A stretch of 64,000 nucleotides of DNA from Hevea brasiliensis (taxonomy: Eukaryota > Streptophyta > Magnoliopsida > Malpighiales > Euphorbiaceae): contig NC_079496.1 in NCBI RefSeq assembly GCF_030052815.1, forward strand, positions 7,571,278 to 7,635,277. The letters are read 5' to 3'. Of the stretch, positions 35,414-47,338 are shown piece by piece (the first letter of the stretch is position 1; every line of letters starts with the position of its first letter). The notes below the pieces were generated by a model. It worked only from the letters and a program-made list of their open reading frames with translations. It was not told the DNA's origin and made no database searches. The position numbers were made by a program, and so were the translations under genes.

Positions 35414-36299
35414 GGATTTTCTTCGTCATCCATAGATCATGAGACCCTTAAAAGGCATATTACCATTTGTGGTTGCATAGCATAGTGTTTGGTTTTCTTA
35501 TGGCCCAAGGATTATATGCTACTTCATGATTGTATAATCTCGATCGTCCAAGTGTGAATTTCATATAACTTTTACTTTTATCAACGGCTAAAATTATATA
35601 CACGTATTATCTTACGTAAGCAAAATGTTGTATTTATTTTCAAAAATCTATGTGAGATATATTTTCAATTAAAAGAAAGTATTTTGCATATTCAAGATAA
35701 TGGTAAAAAAATGAATGTTTTAGATAATGTAATGAGATTCTTTTCCATATAAAACCTAATCTTATTAAAAAAATTAATACAATAAGTTTTACCAATTTTT
35801 TATTTTTATAATTGGCCTAATTATAAAATAAGCTAAATTTTTTGTATTTTGGTGATAAATCTAAAACTTTCTTTTTTTGACACAATAGGCTTAGATTACA
35901 AAATTTTATAACAATTTCATCTAAATTTTGAAATTAATTTACAAGAAGTATATATCTGTTTTACGTGGCATGCTAGCTGACTTAATTTATTTTAAAAAAT
36001 CTTAGAGAGATATATTTTCAATTAAAAGAAAGTATTTTACATAGTCAATATAATGGTAAAAAATAAATGTTTTAAATAATGCAATGATGATATCGCTTTC
36101 CATATAAAACTTAAGCTAATTAAAAAAAATTAATACAGTAAGATTTTCCAATTTTTTAATTTTATAATTGACCTAATTATTAAAAATAAGGTAAACTTTG
36201 TGTATTTTGGCGATCAAATCTAAAACTTTCTTTTTGGACACAATAGGCTTAGATTTCAAATTTTATAACAATTTCATATAAATTTTGAAGTTAATTTAT

Positions 36300-38760
36300 G
36301 GGAAGTATATAGCATGCTAGCTGACTTACTTTAGTATAAGTTTATTGGACTATATCAAATCAATTGAAATTAAAACAAAAATTATAATTTTTTCTTAATA
36401 AAATTGTAATCATCTAAGAAAAAAATAATCTAACTTTGAAGATTATTGTGACCAGATTATTGTGAGAGTTCTCTTCAGATTAATTGTGTTTATGGATAGT
36501 ATAACTTTGAACTTGTAATGGATAATTTATTTTTATTGGTAGTAAAAGATAACATATCTGTGGATGTAGCCCTGTGTGGGGTGAGTGAATTATGCAAGTA
36601 AATATTGGTATTTTATCTATTTGCTTTATTTTTTTTTCTTTTGTGGTTTACACGATTTTACAATGTACAACACGAAATAATATCTGAATCCATTTAATTT
36701 TATATATATATATACATAAATTATATATTTTTTAATAATTTATAATTAAAAATTAATAATTTTATATAGTATTTAAATTTTACTTACTTAAATTATGATA
36801 TATAAAAGTTTATAAATATTATTATAATATATATTATTTTTAATTATTTATTTATATAAATGGAATCAGATAATGAATATTCAATATATAAATTCTAAAT
36901 CCAACATAGGTATTATTTTTTAATTCGAATTTGTTCCAAATTTAATTATATACTATTTGAATTTGTCCTAAGAGGATTTGGTAAAATACATAATCCGATT
37001 CCATCTTTTAGCTAGGAAGTTTGTTTAGTTCACATTTTCTGAAAAGCTAATTTTTGCACAGACTAGTTATTTGGCTATGTGAATCAATTTTCATTAGGTA
37101 TTTCATTATTTGGATTACTCTCTTGAGAACCTTTACGCTTTCTTGAAGCGTAACTTGTGTAGAATCTCTTATCCACGCTTTAGTCATATATGGTATTTTT
37201 TTTTTTCTCTTTTCCTTATTTACTCTAGCGAAGGAATATAAAAATCTATTTAACGCATACACTGCAATGGACCTTGTCCTTAATTGAATTAATTTTCAAG
37301 ATATGTGATCGGCATCAAAGAAACAGCTCAAGTAAAGCCTTCCCCCCCTCCCCCCAAATTTAAAGCCATCCTTCTCGTCTCTTGTTGGATTAGGCAAACT
37401 AATGACAAGTATTTGCCAAATTATATCAATGTAAATATTATTTAACTGGGTATGGAAAATTGATTTACATGCTAATTAATATATTTCTTATAAAGAGCCA
37501 TTATTGTTGGTTACTTTAAAAGCTAATTAATGTATTTGTTATAATTAAACACTCAATAATCCCTGAAAGTTTTGGTATTATCATTATAATTAATTGAAAA
37601 TTAATTATTTTGTTTTTTTAGGAATGATATCTTATCAGTAGATTCTAGATATTAATTGCTAAATGACATTTATAGACATAAACCATTCACGCTATATTTT
37701 TTTATTGATTCATTAATATTTTTTGGCACTATTATTTGAACTGGAATTACAAGAGTATTATTTCAAAGATATTTACTAAGAATTTTTAAACTTTAATATA
37801 AATTTAAATTGACATATACTTCAATAATAAGAATAGATATCGATCTCCAGTAGAAGCCAAATACAACAATAAAAAGACTTTAAAATAGCAAAACTTTTTT
37901 TTTAATTATTTCTTAACATCATTTAAAAGAGTGTTTTCTAGAAAAATAATTTCAATTCATTTTTTTTCTAACTTTCAACCATAATCTTAAACAAAAACGA
38001 AGAACAAAGTTTAAACCAAGAAAGAAAAAAACTAGGAGTTGAATCAAATGCTCGCTGTATTATCCTAATTAAATAAATTTTAAAATATGAGAAAAAAAAG
38101 GAAAAATTTCTCACAATTATTGGGAAATATATATAATAATAAATTTGCAAGATAAGTATAAAGAGTATAATTTATGTACTTTGTCACATAATAAACAGCT
38201 ATTTTCTCATTGTGTTCAATTAATTTCATTAATAACTTTCTTTATTGCTTAGGATATCAATCTAATTTTAGCCTTCCACAAATTCTTATATAAAAATAGT
38301 GTCATCATTTTCATATATGTCTATTTCACTATCTTCCTTCCAAAATTGGCCATAATGAGAATAGTTCAATGAGCATTAAATTCATCAAATATGTGTTTGG
38401 AGAAGAGATTATTCTGTATTCTTTTCATTTCCCATCAATTATATTAATTTTTTTGGTCAAGTAGATGGTTATACGTACCTCTTGCACACAGTTTTTTTTT
38501 TATAAACAAAAATTTTATTAATTAATTAAAAATTTAGAGGAAAAAAAAAATTAACCTAAACCTAACCAATAGCTTCTCCCTCACACCCAACCTAGATAAT
38601 TACATGTTTAGTGAAAATTCTTCCCTCTTGTAGACATTAATTAATCCTCCATCTATGCCCATTGTATAATACATGCTGCCAAAGCTAAATATGGTAAACA
38701 AATTACCTATAAATTAATGGGCATCCTTCAAAACAAAAATATACATATCCTCTCTCTCTC
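36300..38760. other. AT-rich intergenic region, unit 3, no gene
   Basis: Equivalent of 21481-23850, nearly identical to unit 2 in its second half. No coding region supported. Confidence 0.55.
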
Positions 38761-38767
38761 TGTGTAG

Positions 38768-39010
38768 TCTGCACAGCAAACTTTTACGCACCATCACTGT
38801 GGCCCTAAAAGTCCTTATGCTTCTCCATGAATCGACTGTAGAATTTGTAACCATGTGTTTATGAGCTCACAAGCACTCATAGATCATATTGAATCTCACA
38901 TGGCAGACTCAACAAGGCAACCAAGCCTCATACCCTACCAAAGAAACCCATTTACCAACCCCTCGTCCCAGAACTTTTTGCCACCAACCCTGCCATTTGC
39001 CCGCAAATAG
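38768..39010 (+). pseudogene. C2H2 zinc-finger pseudogene, unit 3
   Basis: Same exon with the same TGA just before the finger as in unit 2. The finger residues are intact. The Athila-like insertion begins about 400 bp downstream. Confidence 0.6.
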
Positions 39011-40524
39011 ATATAATTTGCCTTCTAATTTCCAAGAAAGAAACCCTATCTTCAGTGCAGCATCCCCACTGGTTTCTTCCTTTGCGGCCAACCTCACAGT
39101 TGCAAATTTCATTGCTAGGTGTAACGAACAACTACACAATTGGTTCACAACAAGTACCTTTTCCTTATCAACCGCATGAAGTGGCCAAAAGTTAATTGTG
39201 TAGTAGATTACTGTGAAGGGAGCTTGCATAAGTACCGTGCAGTGGAACACGGTGAGTGAAGTTCCACGAAGTTAAGATAGTAATCTTTTTTAGGCCACAA
39301 CATTATTAAAATTTGTTGAGTGATTTGTATAAGAGAAAAATAATTAGTGCATATAATTTTTTTTTGAGTTTTTAATTTATATAAATATGATTTTCACGAT
39401 ATTATGCAATCCAACTGATGTGTGATTTCCGCAAGTGCACGGGCCACAGTAGTATAGTTTTAAAAATGATATCGATCCCACAGGGAATTGTGCTTAAATT
39501 GGAAATAAAAGTATAAGCTAATTAGAATGACAAAATTTAAAGATGTAAAATGAAATTTGGAATTAAAATTGGTATTTGAGGAATTTAAGCTAAATCGAAC
39601 AATTAACTAAATTAATTAAACTAGATTACCAAAATTTAAATTGAAATTTCTATTTATGAAATTGAGAGGAATTAAATCTAAATTCAATAAAAATTAAAGT
39701 GATTCTAAAGATTGGATTTTTCATATTGTTTGCATGTGGTTTATCCCTAATTTAGCCAAACACATGAGAATTGCAATTTTGAGGGAAATCAATTCTTAAA
39801 TTTTTGAAACCTTTTTCAAGCATTTCAAAGTTGGTTTTCATTAAATCAAACCCTGTTTTCACTGTATTTCAAACCTAACAAAAACCCAATTAAAGCTCTA
39901 ATTGATTTTTGGAAAGTTCCCCTTAATCCTCTTAGCTTATCTCTAACACCAAGAAAATAAAGTTTATTGCAAGATTATCTATCCCTAATATTCACTTTTC
40001 AGTCCATCTATTAAGGATTAAAGCTTAACTTAATGAGGGCCCATTCATCAAGCAAGGCAATAAGCACACAAGCAATAAATCAAAATGTAACAAACCTCAT
40101 TTAAATGGCTAAATCAGTTCAAAACCACAATACAAAGCAATATTTACAAACCCATCTCTAGAATCTCAAACAACTACTCACAATTCATAGTTTCAAGACA
40201 AACCCAAGTGCTTAAATGAAGAAATAATGGAAATCTAAGTTAAGGAATAGAAAAACTCAGAAAAATGCAGATGAAGCTGCTGCTGAAAAGTGCAGAACGA
40301 GCTCCTGCTGCTGCTGGAAAAATGAATCCCGTGCTCCCTCCTTCTCTCTTTCTAATCTTGCCAAAAATTGCCTCCCTTCCTCCTTATGGAAAGAAAATGA
40401 TAAAGGAGGTTTTATATGGGTTAGGGGTCTGCCCTAGAATGGGTAAAAAGGGGGAAGGTTCCAAAGAAAGTGAGGTAAAAAGTCAGAGTAACGAAAATGC
40501 CACGTCAGCCATTTCCAGTAAAAA

Positions 40525-40735
40525 CGACATAAGTTGAATCGGTTGTGTCGCGGGTTGTGTAGAGGGTTGTGTAGCTCTCGGCCTGAATATCTGACGATCG
40601 ACACAACCTGCGACATAAGCTAGTTTGGTTGTGCTGCAGGTTGTGCAACAATCTGCCTGAATATCTGACGATTCGACACAACCTGTGACATAAGCTAAAT
40701 CAGTTGTGCTGCAGGTTGTGTCGCTCTTGGCCATT
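40525..40735. repeat. Short tandem repeats in the Athila-like LTR
   Basis: Two to three units of about 74 bp built from CAGGTTGTG, CAACAATCTGCCTGAATATC and GACATAAGCTA. They share CAGGTTGTGCAACAATCTGC with the 75-bp array 5.5 kb away at 46040-46325. Confidence 0.75.
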
Positions 40736-40915
40736 TTTTTACTCAACTTCAAAAATTTTTGCAATTCGACTATAATCTCCTCCAAATGACTACTCTGATC
40801 AAAATACATCAAATTTCTCCAAATTTAACCTACAAAACAAAGAAATTCTAAAAATTAAACTAAGAAATGTGAAAATTGTAAAATTGACTAAATATATACT
40901 AATATCTATAATAAT

Positions 40916-41307
40916 TGTAACACCCTAGGCAAATCCCACATCGACAAAACACGGGAGAGATGCTGGGTTCATAAGATGGAGGTTCCTAACCCCTAATGAC
41001 GCGTTTTAAAACCGTGAGGGCTTCAGCCCAGAGCGGACAATATCACTAGTGGGCCGGACCGTTACATTTGTGGTATCAGAGCTACTCCGTGTGCAACCTT
41101 GAGCGATGGTGGGGCAAACCTCAGCGAGGACGCTGAGTCCCATAAGGGGGGTGGATTGTAACACCCTAGGCAAATCCCACATCGACAAAACACGGGAGAG
41201 ATGCTGGGTTCATAAGATGGAGGTTCCTAACCCCTAATGACGCGTTTTAAAACCGTGAGGGCTTCAGCCCAGAGCGGACAATATCATTAGTGGGCCGGAC
41301 CGTTACA
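40916..41307 (+). mobile_element. TRIM retrotransposon 1 (complete)
   Basis: A 392-bp element with two 151-bp LTRs (40916-41066 and 41157-41307, TGTAACACCC...CCGTTACA) that differ by one base (CACTAG/CATTAG). After the first LTR comes TTTG and a primer-binding site TGGTATCAGAGC (41071-41082), complementary to the 3' end of initiator methionine tRNA. The 90-bp interior ends in a polypurine tract (AAGGGGGGTGGAT, 41144-41156). It is non-coding and depends on other elements for movement. Confidence 0.9.
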
Positions 41308-41313
41308 TTTGAA

Positions 41314-41691
41314 CCACTAATGATATTGTCCGCTCTGGGCTGAAGCCCTCACGGTTTTAAAACGCGTCATTAGGGGTTAGGAACCTCCATCTTATGAACC
41401 CAGCATCTCTCCCGTGTTTTGTCGATGTGGGATTTGCCTAGGGTGTTACAATCCACCCCCCTTATGGGACTCAGCGTCCTCGCTGAGGTTTGCCCCACCA
41501 TCGTTCAAGGTTGCACGCGGAGTGGCTCTGATACCACAAATGTAACGGTCCGGCCCACTAATGATATTGTCCGCTCTGGGCCGAAGCCCTCACGGTTTTA
41601 AAACGCGTCATTAGGGGTTAGGAACCTCCATCTTATGAACCCAGCATCTCTCCCGTGTTTTGTCGATATGGGATTTGCCTAGGGTGTTACA
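41314..41691 (-). mobile_element. TRIM retrotransposon 2 (same family, inverted)
   Basis: Reverse-orientation copy of the first TRIM: full LTR at 41541-41691, primer-binding site complement (GCTCTGATACCA, 41525-41536), polypurine complement near 41452-41465, and a second LTR at 41314-41450 that lacks its last 14 or so bases. It stands beside TRIM 1, making a near-perfect palindrome of about 780 bp. Confidence 0.88.
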
Positions 41692-41692
41692 A

Positions 41693-42218
41693 TGTAACAG
41701 CCTGATCCTTCTCCAGTTAGTATTGTCCGCTTTGGCCCATGGGCCTCACGGATTTGTCCATTGGGAGGTTTCATTCCCAAAAGCGCGCTGACCAGGTGAG
41801 GAAGACTCCCACATATATGGCCCAAATCTTTTCTTCCCATTTCCGATGTGGGACACGAAGTTTCCACCCCAGTGCGTAGCTGGTTGAACAAGCACGTCCC
41901 AACCCCATCCCTGGGTCGTGACAAGCCCACGGCTCACTGGTGCGTCCTCGCACCACACACCGTACTAGAGGAGTCCACTCGATACCAAATTGTAACACCG
42001 ATCCTTCTCCGATTAGTATTGTCCGCTTTGGCCCATGGGCCTCACGGATTTGTCCCTTGGGAGGTTTCATTCCCAAAAGCGCTACGACTGGTGAGGAAGA
42101 CTCCCACATATATGGCCCAAATCTTTTCTTCCCATTTCCGATGTGGGACACGAAGTTTCCACCCCAGTGCGTAGCTGGTTGAACAAGCACGTCCCAACCC
42201 CATCCCTGGGTCGTGACA
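41693..42218 (-). mobile_element. TRIM retrotransposon 3 (related family)
   Basis: Two similar LTRs (41693-41923 and 41991-42218, TGTAACA...GTGACA on the plus strand) flank a 67-bp interior. On the minus strand the interior has TTTGGTATCGAG (41989-41978), a primer-binding site of the initiator-methionine type. It shares TATTGTCCGCT and GGCCTCACGG-like motifs with TRIMs 1 and 2, so it is a relative. Long frames through it are incidental. Confidence 0.85.
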
Positions 42219-42302
42219 ATAATAGCTATGAACAATGGTAAATTATGTGCAAAAATTACACCTAAATGATGATCTAAAATACATGCATCAAATTCCCCCA
42301 TA

Positions 42303-44045
42303 CTCAAACTCTTGCTTGTCCCCAAGCAAAATTTCATTAAAACTCATTTGGAAGGGAATAGAATCAGTCTTTGAAAACACAAAATTCACTAATCCAAACT
42401 ACCAACTTACCTCTAGCCACCAATATTCCAAATTCCCACCAGCAAAGCACAAAGAATGAAGCAAGCACTCTCAACAATTACAGAATAGCTAAGAATTAAC
42501 CAATCAACCCAAGCAACAAATACCAACCAGCTACAAGAGTCAATTGTGCCAAAACAAACCTAAATGAAATAGATAGCCAATGTGTCTCAAATAGATGGTG
42601 AGTAATGTATGGAAGATTATATTGCCAAACCCATATGCAAGCATAAAAGATCTAACTCTACTAATATAACAAGCATTTTTCAAAGAATCATTAGGTCTTT
42701 TTAAGGGTTGTAATGGGGTCAAATAGGGTAAAATTGTGGTTAACGAAGAAAGGGAATAAGGAAAACAAAATATGAGAATAATATTAATCATGAAACTCAA
42801 AGTGCATCTTTTTTTTTTTTTTCAAAATTTTTTATGCACTTAATTGCTAAAATATTATTCTCATAAATAGGTGGTAGTGTATAGGTTTAATGGCTAGGTA
42901 AATGATTTGGGTTCCAAAGAAATTAGGGAATTAAGGTTCAAGGGAGTTTGCAAGGGTTGAAATGAAATCAAGGTAGGTTAAGGCTAAATGTGAGGTTTAA
43001 AATATGAAGGAATGCCTAAATCATATTCTTATCAAATGCAAGTTAAAAATTTCGCTTTGAAAGATCTAGGATGCTTTTTCTAGGAATGGTGAGACGACAA
43101 GGACCATTTTCTTCCTTAAAGGCTTATTCAGACACTCAAAACTCAAAGTAACTAATCAGAATCTGCATACCTAGATGAATGTATTAATTTTCAGCTATTA
43201 AGTAAGAGAAAGAATAATGCTTAAGACTTTGTACCCAGCTGGAACTTTCATTCCACTAACCATCTAAAGGCAAGTTGGATTGCTTGAATAAGTGGCTTAT
43301 GGAATTCAAAGACTGGTTTAAAAAAAATTCAAAAATTTTAAATGAACAAATGAAATGCATGAGTGTAAATGTATAATCAACCTATATGTAACTAAGTATG
43401 CATAACTAAGTGTATGAAGCTATATGCAGTGTATATAAGTGAATATGTACAAGTATGAGTGTATAAATGAGTATGTCACTATATGCAAGTGAAAAAGAAA
43501 AATAATTTTTGCAAAAAATTTACCCTCTCCCCCATACTCAAAATGAACATTGTCCTCAATGTTAAAAGAGTGCAAGGAATGGGATAATTTGGTTATATGT
43601 GCATAAAGAATTATTACCCTGTTGCATAAGCGATGGCACAACTTGTGTTGAAAGTGACACAAGCTGAGATGAGAATTGTTACCTCATTGAAGTGCAGCCA
43701 ATTTAATTAAGTAAAATTTGGACAGCTGCTGCACTCATTGCAAAAGAAACAGTGCAATGGAATCCATTAAATCAATTAAACTCAAAAAGTTGAAATAGGG
43801 AAGTTAAGCTCAAAAATATAACCATGAAGTGTAAATTCCGAAGGAGCATATCAAAGCAAGTGAGCAATGTACTAAAGATATAAAAGAAAAATGTATTTTA
43901 TGAGGAACTAAAAAAAAACTGAATAAGTAAAAGGTTCAAGCAAAAGAAAAACAACACAAGCAAAATATTAACTAAACAAGTTCAAAATACTAATTAATTA
44001 AGCAACGAAATTAAAGACAGGAAATGTAAATGGAGAATAAAAGCT
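42303..44045. other. Non-coding 3' internal region of the Athila-like element
   Basis: Lies between the env-like ORF and the LTR (minus strand). It contains two CCCCATACTCAAA stretches (near 42298 and 43532) with following CTTGTCCCCAAGC or TGTCCTCAATG. No coding region is supported. Confidence 0.6.
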
Positions 44046-44047
44046 AG

Positions 44048-45640
44048 TCAGTCAGGTATGAGAACTCCTTTGCCCTTGCCATCTTGTGGAGGTGGTGGTG
44101 CTTTTGGTGGTTGCTGTGGAGAGATGATGCTCAAAATCAGTGCCTGGTTTGTTTCGATCTTCTCCAGCTTAGCTCGCATGACTTTCAACTCGTCTTGCAT
44201 TTCAGCACTTCTATCCAAATATATGTCAGCTAAATCTCGTAATGTCTGAAAAGAGACATCCATCATTTGCCGAAAAGAATAGATCTCATCACTCAGATTC
44301 TCCATGAATGTCAGAAGAGTTGCTATGGATGGTCCAGAAGCTGTTGATGAAGCAGGTTGGGCAGCTGGTGGAGCCTGGCGTGAAGGGTGTGTAAAAGGCT
44401 GCTCAAATGGTCGCTCAGATGCTGAGGAGGAGCTAATTGCAGTGGGAGAACCAGGTGGTGGTTTTGTTAGTGCAGGAATCTCATACAGCTTGGTAACCTC
44501 ATTTTTGATACAAAATTTTTGGTTGGCCAAATGAGGTCCATCCAAAAATAGCAAACCAGTTGGAAGAGCAGGAAACTTGTAAATTTGAGGATTAAAGCCA
44601 AAATAATGTGCAATAGGTGTGACCAAACCTCCAAACACAATGTTACCAGTACCCCTAGTAGTCTGGCGGATCACATGATGGCAAAAATAATAACCAGGGG
44701 AAGCCTTTTTGCCAGTTTTTGCACACCACAAAAAGAATAGATCATACTGTAACATTGTGCCAACACTAGTTCCTCTTCCTAAAATTGTATTTGCAATTAG
44801 TCGCTGAAGCAATCTCAATGCATGATTCTCAATCTTGGAGGCCTTACTGTGCCCCGGTTTGAAGGTACCTGCTGAAGGTGCAATTTGCTGCCAAAATTCA
44901 TACCCATTATAGTCCCTTTGGCTAGCAGGTATTTTGAACAGAGCATCAGGTGGAAAGCCAAATATATGGTGAAAATTATCCATAGACAGCACCCTCTCTT
45001 GACCAAGACATCTAAAATTGATTGTCAAGTCATTATCCAATGCAATTTTATGCTCATTAGTGGACAGGGAGGCCATAAATTCCTGCACTAAAATGGGGTA
45101 GACCAGTTCCTATTTATGTGCAAATCGAACCCAACCTAAAGCATCTAACAGAGTCTGCATTTCATCATATATCTTCAAGGATTTAAGTGTAGACACATCC
45201 AAATACCAAGTTTGGACCATTTGTCGAGCTATGACTCTTGCCTTATTTCTTTTCATGTCGGCAGTAGGTAATACCCAGTGTGTAGCAGTAGGCAAAGAGG
45301 AGGGAATTGCAAAGTTACCTTTAGATGTACCAGGGCGCTTGACCGCCGACTTTGGGATGCCACGTCGGACAGCAGGTGCAGCAGGCATTGGAGGCGGGAT
45401 TGGGGGTTGTTGTGTGGCCGGTTCGGGTCGCTTCCTCTTGACGCCGCCCGTTGATTTGTGTGGCTTAATGCATTTTGCCTTTCTCTTCTTGTATGTGGCG
45501 ATCGGGGCATCACCAGAATGGGCCGGCGATGGGTCGGCATTCATGGGCGGGGTGGTTTGGGGCTGCGGCGGCTGTGAGGAGTGGGGAGGTGAGTTTTCGA
45601 AAGAGAGTGGGGAGTCGGGCATGGCGAAATGGAGGGGCAT
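44048..45640 (-). pseudogene. Env-like (third) ORF of the Athila-like element with one in-frame stop
   Basis: Reading minus, a 176-codon frame (45640-45110) ends in TAG at 45112-45110. The same frame then stays open to 44048, with a 346-codon part starting at 45088. The N-terminal part is Pro/Ser-rich with basic clusters (KKRKAK, KRKRPEP). The middle part (FHHIFGFPPDA, YNGYEFWQQI, SPGYYFCHHVIRQT) resembles the putative plant transposon protein domain found downstream of pol in Athila-type elements. The C-terminal part has a likely coiled coil (about residues 265-320 of the second frame) and a Pro-rich tail. No clear signal peptide or membrane segment was seen. The stop makes it non-functional as it stands. 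Confidence 0.7.
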
Positions 45641-45880
45641 GATCGGAAAAGGAAGAGAATGCAGAGAAGTAATGGTGGTTTAGATGGGGGCTGTGACGGT
45701 GAAGATGAAGGTTACGGCGAAGAGGAGGGCTGTGTCGGGGCGATGTCGAGAGGAAGAAGGGGTTATGGGTTTACGGGTTGTGGGCTTGGGGTATGGGGTT
45801 AGTCAGTTGGGCTATGGGTTTAGGTTTGGTTTCGGGTTTGGGCTTGTGAGGTATGGTTTTTTTTTGGGTTTTGAATTTGG

Positions 45881-45881
<1 letters not shown>

Positions 45882-45948
<67 letters not shown>
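45882..45948. repeat. (TTA)n microsatellite
   Basis: About 21 TTA triplets followed by a short (TA)n, just upstream (minus strand) of the env-like ORF. Confidence 0.95.
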
Positions 45949-45957
<9 letters not shown>

Positions 45958-46039
45958 GGGTTAGTGGGCTTTTGGGTTTGGGCTTGGGGTAGCTGCTGGC
46001 CCATTCTGGTGAAGGAAGTTTTTATCCTGCAAAACAAAC

Positions 46040-46325
46040 AGGCGACACAAGTTAGAACATAAGCAAAACCGGTTATGTCGCAGGTTGTGCAACAATCTGC
46101 CCAAAAATGTGCCCAGCGAACACAAGCAACGACACAAGCAAACCCGGCTATGTCGCAGGTTGTGCAACAATCTGCCTAAAAATGTACCCAGCGAACACAA
46201 GCGACGACACAAGTAAACCCGGTTATGTCGCAGGTTGTGCAACAATCTGCCCAAAAATGTGCCCAGTGAACACAAGCGACAACACAAGCAAACCCGATTA
46301 TGTCGCAGGTTGTGCAACCTGCTGC
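46040..46325. repeat. 75-bp tandem array between integrase and env-like ORF
   Basis: GTCGCAGGTTGTGCAACAAT recurs at 46077, 46152, 46227 and (variant) 46302, exactly 75 bp apart. Since 75 is a multiple of three, frames stay open on both strands (82 and 139 codons), but the products are low-complexity repeats and no gene is claimed. The motif is shared with the LTR array at 40525-40735. Confidence 0.9.
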
Positions 46326-46859
46326 CCAAATTTGACCAGATTTCATAGCACCTAAAAAATTGAAACAAATTAGATTTCAAATGATTAAACCTTCATAACA
46401 TGAATTCTAATTGTTCAATTTATCATGTTCATCAAATACTCATAAAAAATAGTTTTTCAAAACACCTATTCACACATCCAAATAGTTTTCCTTTTAAACC
46501 AAGATGTCAAAATTTGGAAAAACTTTCTCTTAAAATTAACCAAAAGGGCAATGAATCCAGCAATATGCACCAGCAAATACTCAACAATAGAAAGATGAAA
46601 ATGGTAAGTGAACAAATTTAAAACTAAAATTTAAAGCTAAAATTTAAAGCTAAAACTAAAGCAAAATTTTTAATGCTCATTTGCTTGCAATGCATTGCAT
46701 CCCATCTGCACAAGGAAATTAGAACAATGTTAAACTCTGAATAAGGAGTATAGAAAAACTTAAAAAAAATGAAAGAAATAAAGAATCACTGAAAAATTAT
46801 GAGTTATGCACAAAAATGCTAAGTTTGGGTCTCTAGCTTGACCATACTCATTCAAGATG

Positions 46860-47337
46860 TTATGGAGAATGAGAAAGATAGCAAGTTGCTATCTTCTCAA
46901 TTGGCTCACCAACTGAATAGTGCCTCAACCTTTGCCCATTTACCTTGAAATTACCCGATTTTTCACCAAAGATTTCCATAGCACCATGAGGAAAGACTTT
47001 TACAATTTTAAATGGACCGGACCACCTTGATTTTAATTTTCCTGGAAAAAATTTCAACCTTGAATTGAATAAGAGAACCAAATCTCCTTCTTTAAAGTCC
47101 TTTTTCTTGATATGCTTACCATGCCATTTTTTAGTTCTTTCTTTATAGATCCTAGCATTTTCATAAGCATCAAGTCTTAATTCTTCTAATTCATCAAGTT
47201 GCAAAAGTCTTTTGTGTCCAGCAGCTTGTAAATCAAAATTGATTGCTCTAATGGCCCAATAAGCTTTATGTTCTAACTCTACGGGCAAATGGCATGATTT
47301 CCCAAAAACTAACCTATAAGGTGTAGTTCCTATGGGG
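46860..47337 (-). pseudogene. Integrase C-terminal fragment of the Athila-like polyprotein
   Basis: Open to the truncation point. It reads [20 protein letters not shown] at the broken edge, then [17 protein letters not shown], then the GPY/F-type module [20 protein letters not shown] and [11 protein letters not shown], the C-terminal end of Ty3/Gypsy integrases. In an intact element this DNA-binding part helps insertion of cDNA into the genome. Reverse transcriptase, RNase H and the integrase catalytic triad lie beyond the break and are absent. Confidence 0.9.
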
Positions 47338-47338
47338 G

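Larger units (their letters stand above)
39416..42290 (-). mobile_element. 3' LTR of the Athila-like element
   Basis: Plus-strand ends are TGATGTGTGATTTCC and ACATGCATCA, so the LTR has TGATG...CATCA inverted ends. Just outside, the minus strand reads TATGGGGGAATT (42302-42291), a polypurine tract in the expected place for a minus-strand element. A minus-strand TATA box (CATATAAAACC) at 40417-40411 agrees with that orientation. Without the TRIM nest (40916-42218) it is about 1.57 kb. Confidence 0.75.
39416..47338 (-). mobile_element. Truncated Athila-like Ty3/Gypsy retrotransposon, unit 3 only
   Basis: Reading on the minus strand, the element starts abruptly at about 47338 in the C-terminal part of integrase. 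It continues through a 75-bp repeat array (46325-46040), an env-like ORF (45640-44048), a polypurine tract (near 42300) and a 3' LTR ending at 39416. The 5' LTR, gag, protease, reverse transcriptase and most of integrase are missing. Compared with unit 4, about 0.9 kb of host sequence (equivalent to 62095-62980) is also gone, so one deletion removed the 5' end plus flank. Pol followed by an env-like ORF is the layout of Athila-type elements. Confidence 0.85.

Noticed and set aside
40916..41307. Possible Cassandra-type TRIM carrying 5S rRNA
   Set aside because: The LTR ends and TGTAAC motif are suggestive, but I could not see the conserved 5S internal promoter boxes, so no rRNA gene is called.
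41006..41601. Pair of 60-codon frames with nearly the same protein on opposite strands
   Set aside because: They are the inverted LTR copies of TRIMs 1 and 2.
41771..42337. 188-codon minus-strand frame
   Set aside because: Runs through both LTRs of TRIM 3 and repeats itself; a by-product of GC-rich non-coding LTRs.
45231..45956. Plus-strand frames of 150 and 90 codons, one ending in poly-Leu/Tyr
   Set aside because: Antisense to the env-like ORF or produced by the (TTA)n microsatellite.
46040..46325. CRISPR-like appearance of regular repeats
   Set aside because: Repeats are directly adjacent 75-bp units without unique spacers, inside a plant retrotransposon.
45961..46380. 139-codon minus-strand frame with 25-residue repeats
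   Set aside because: Open because the 75-bp repeat is a multiple of three; no known domain.
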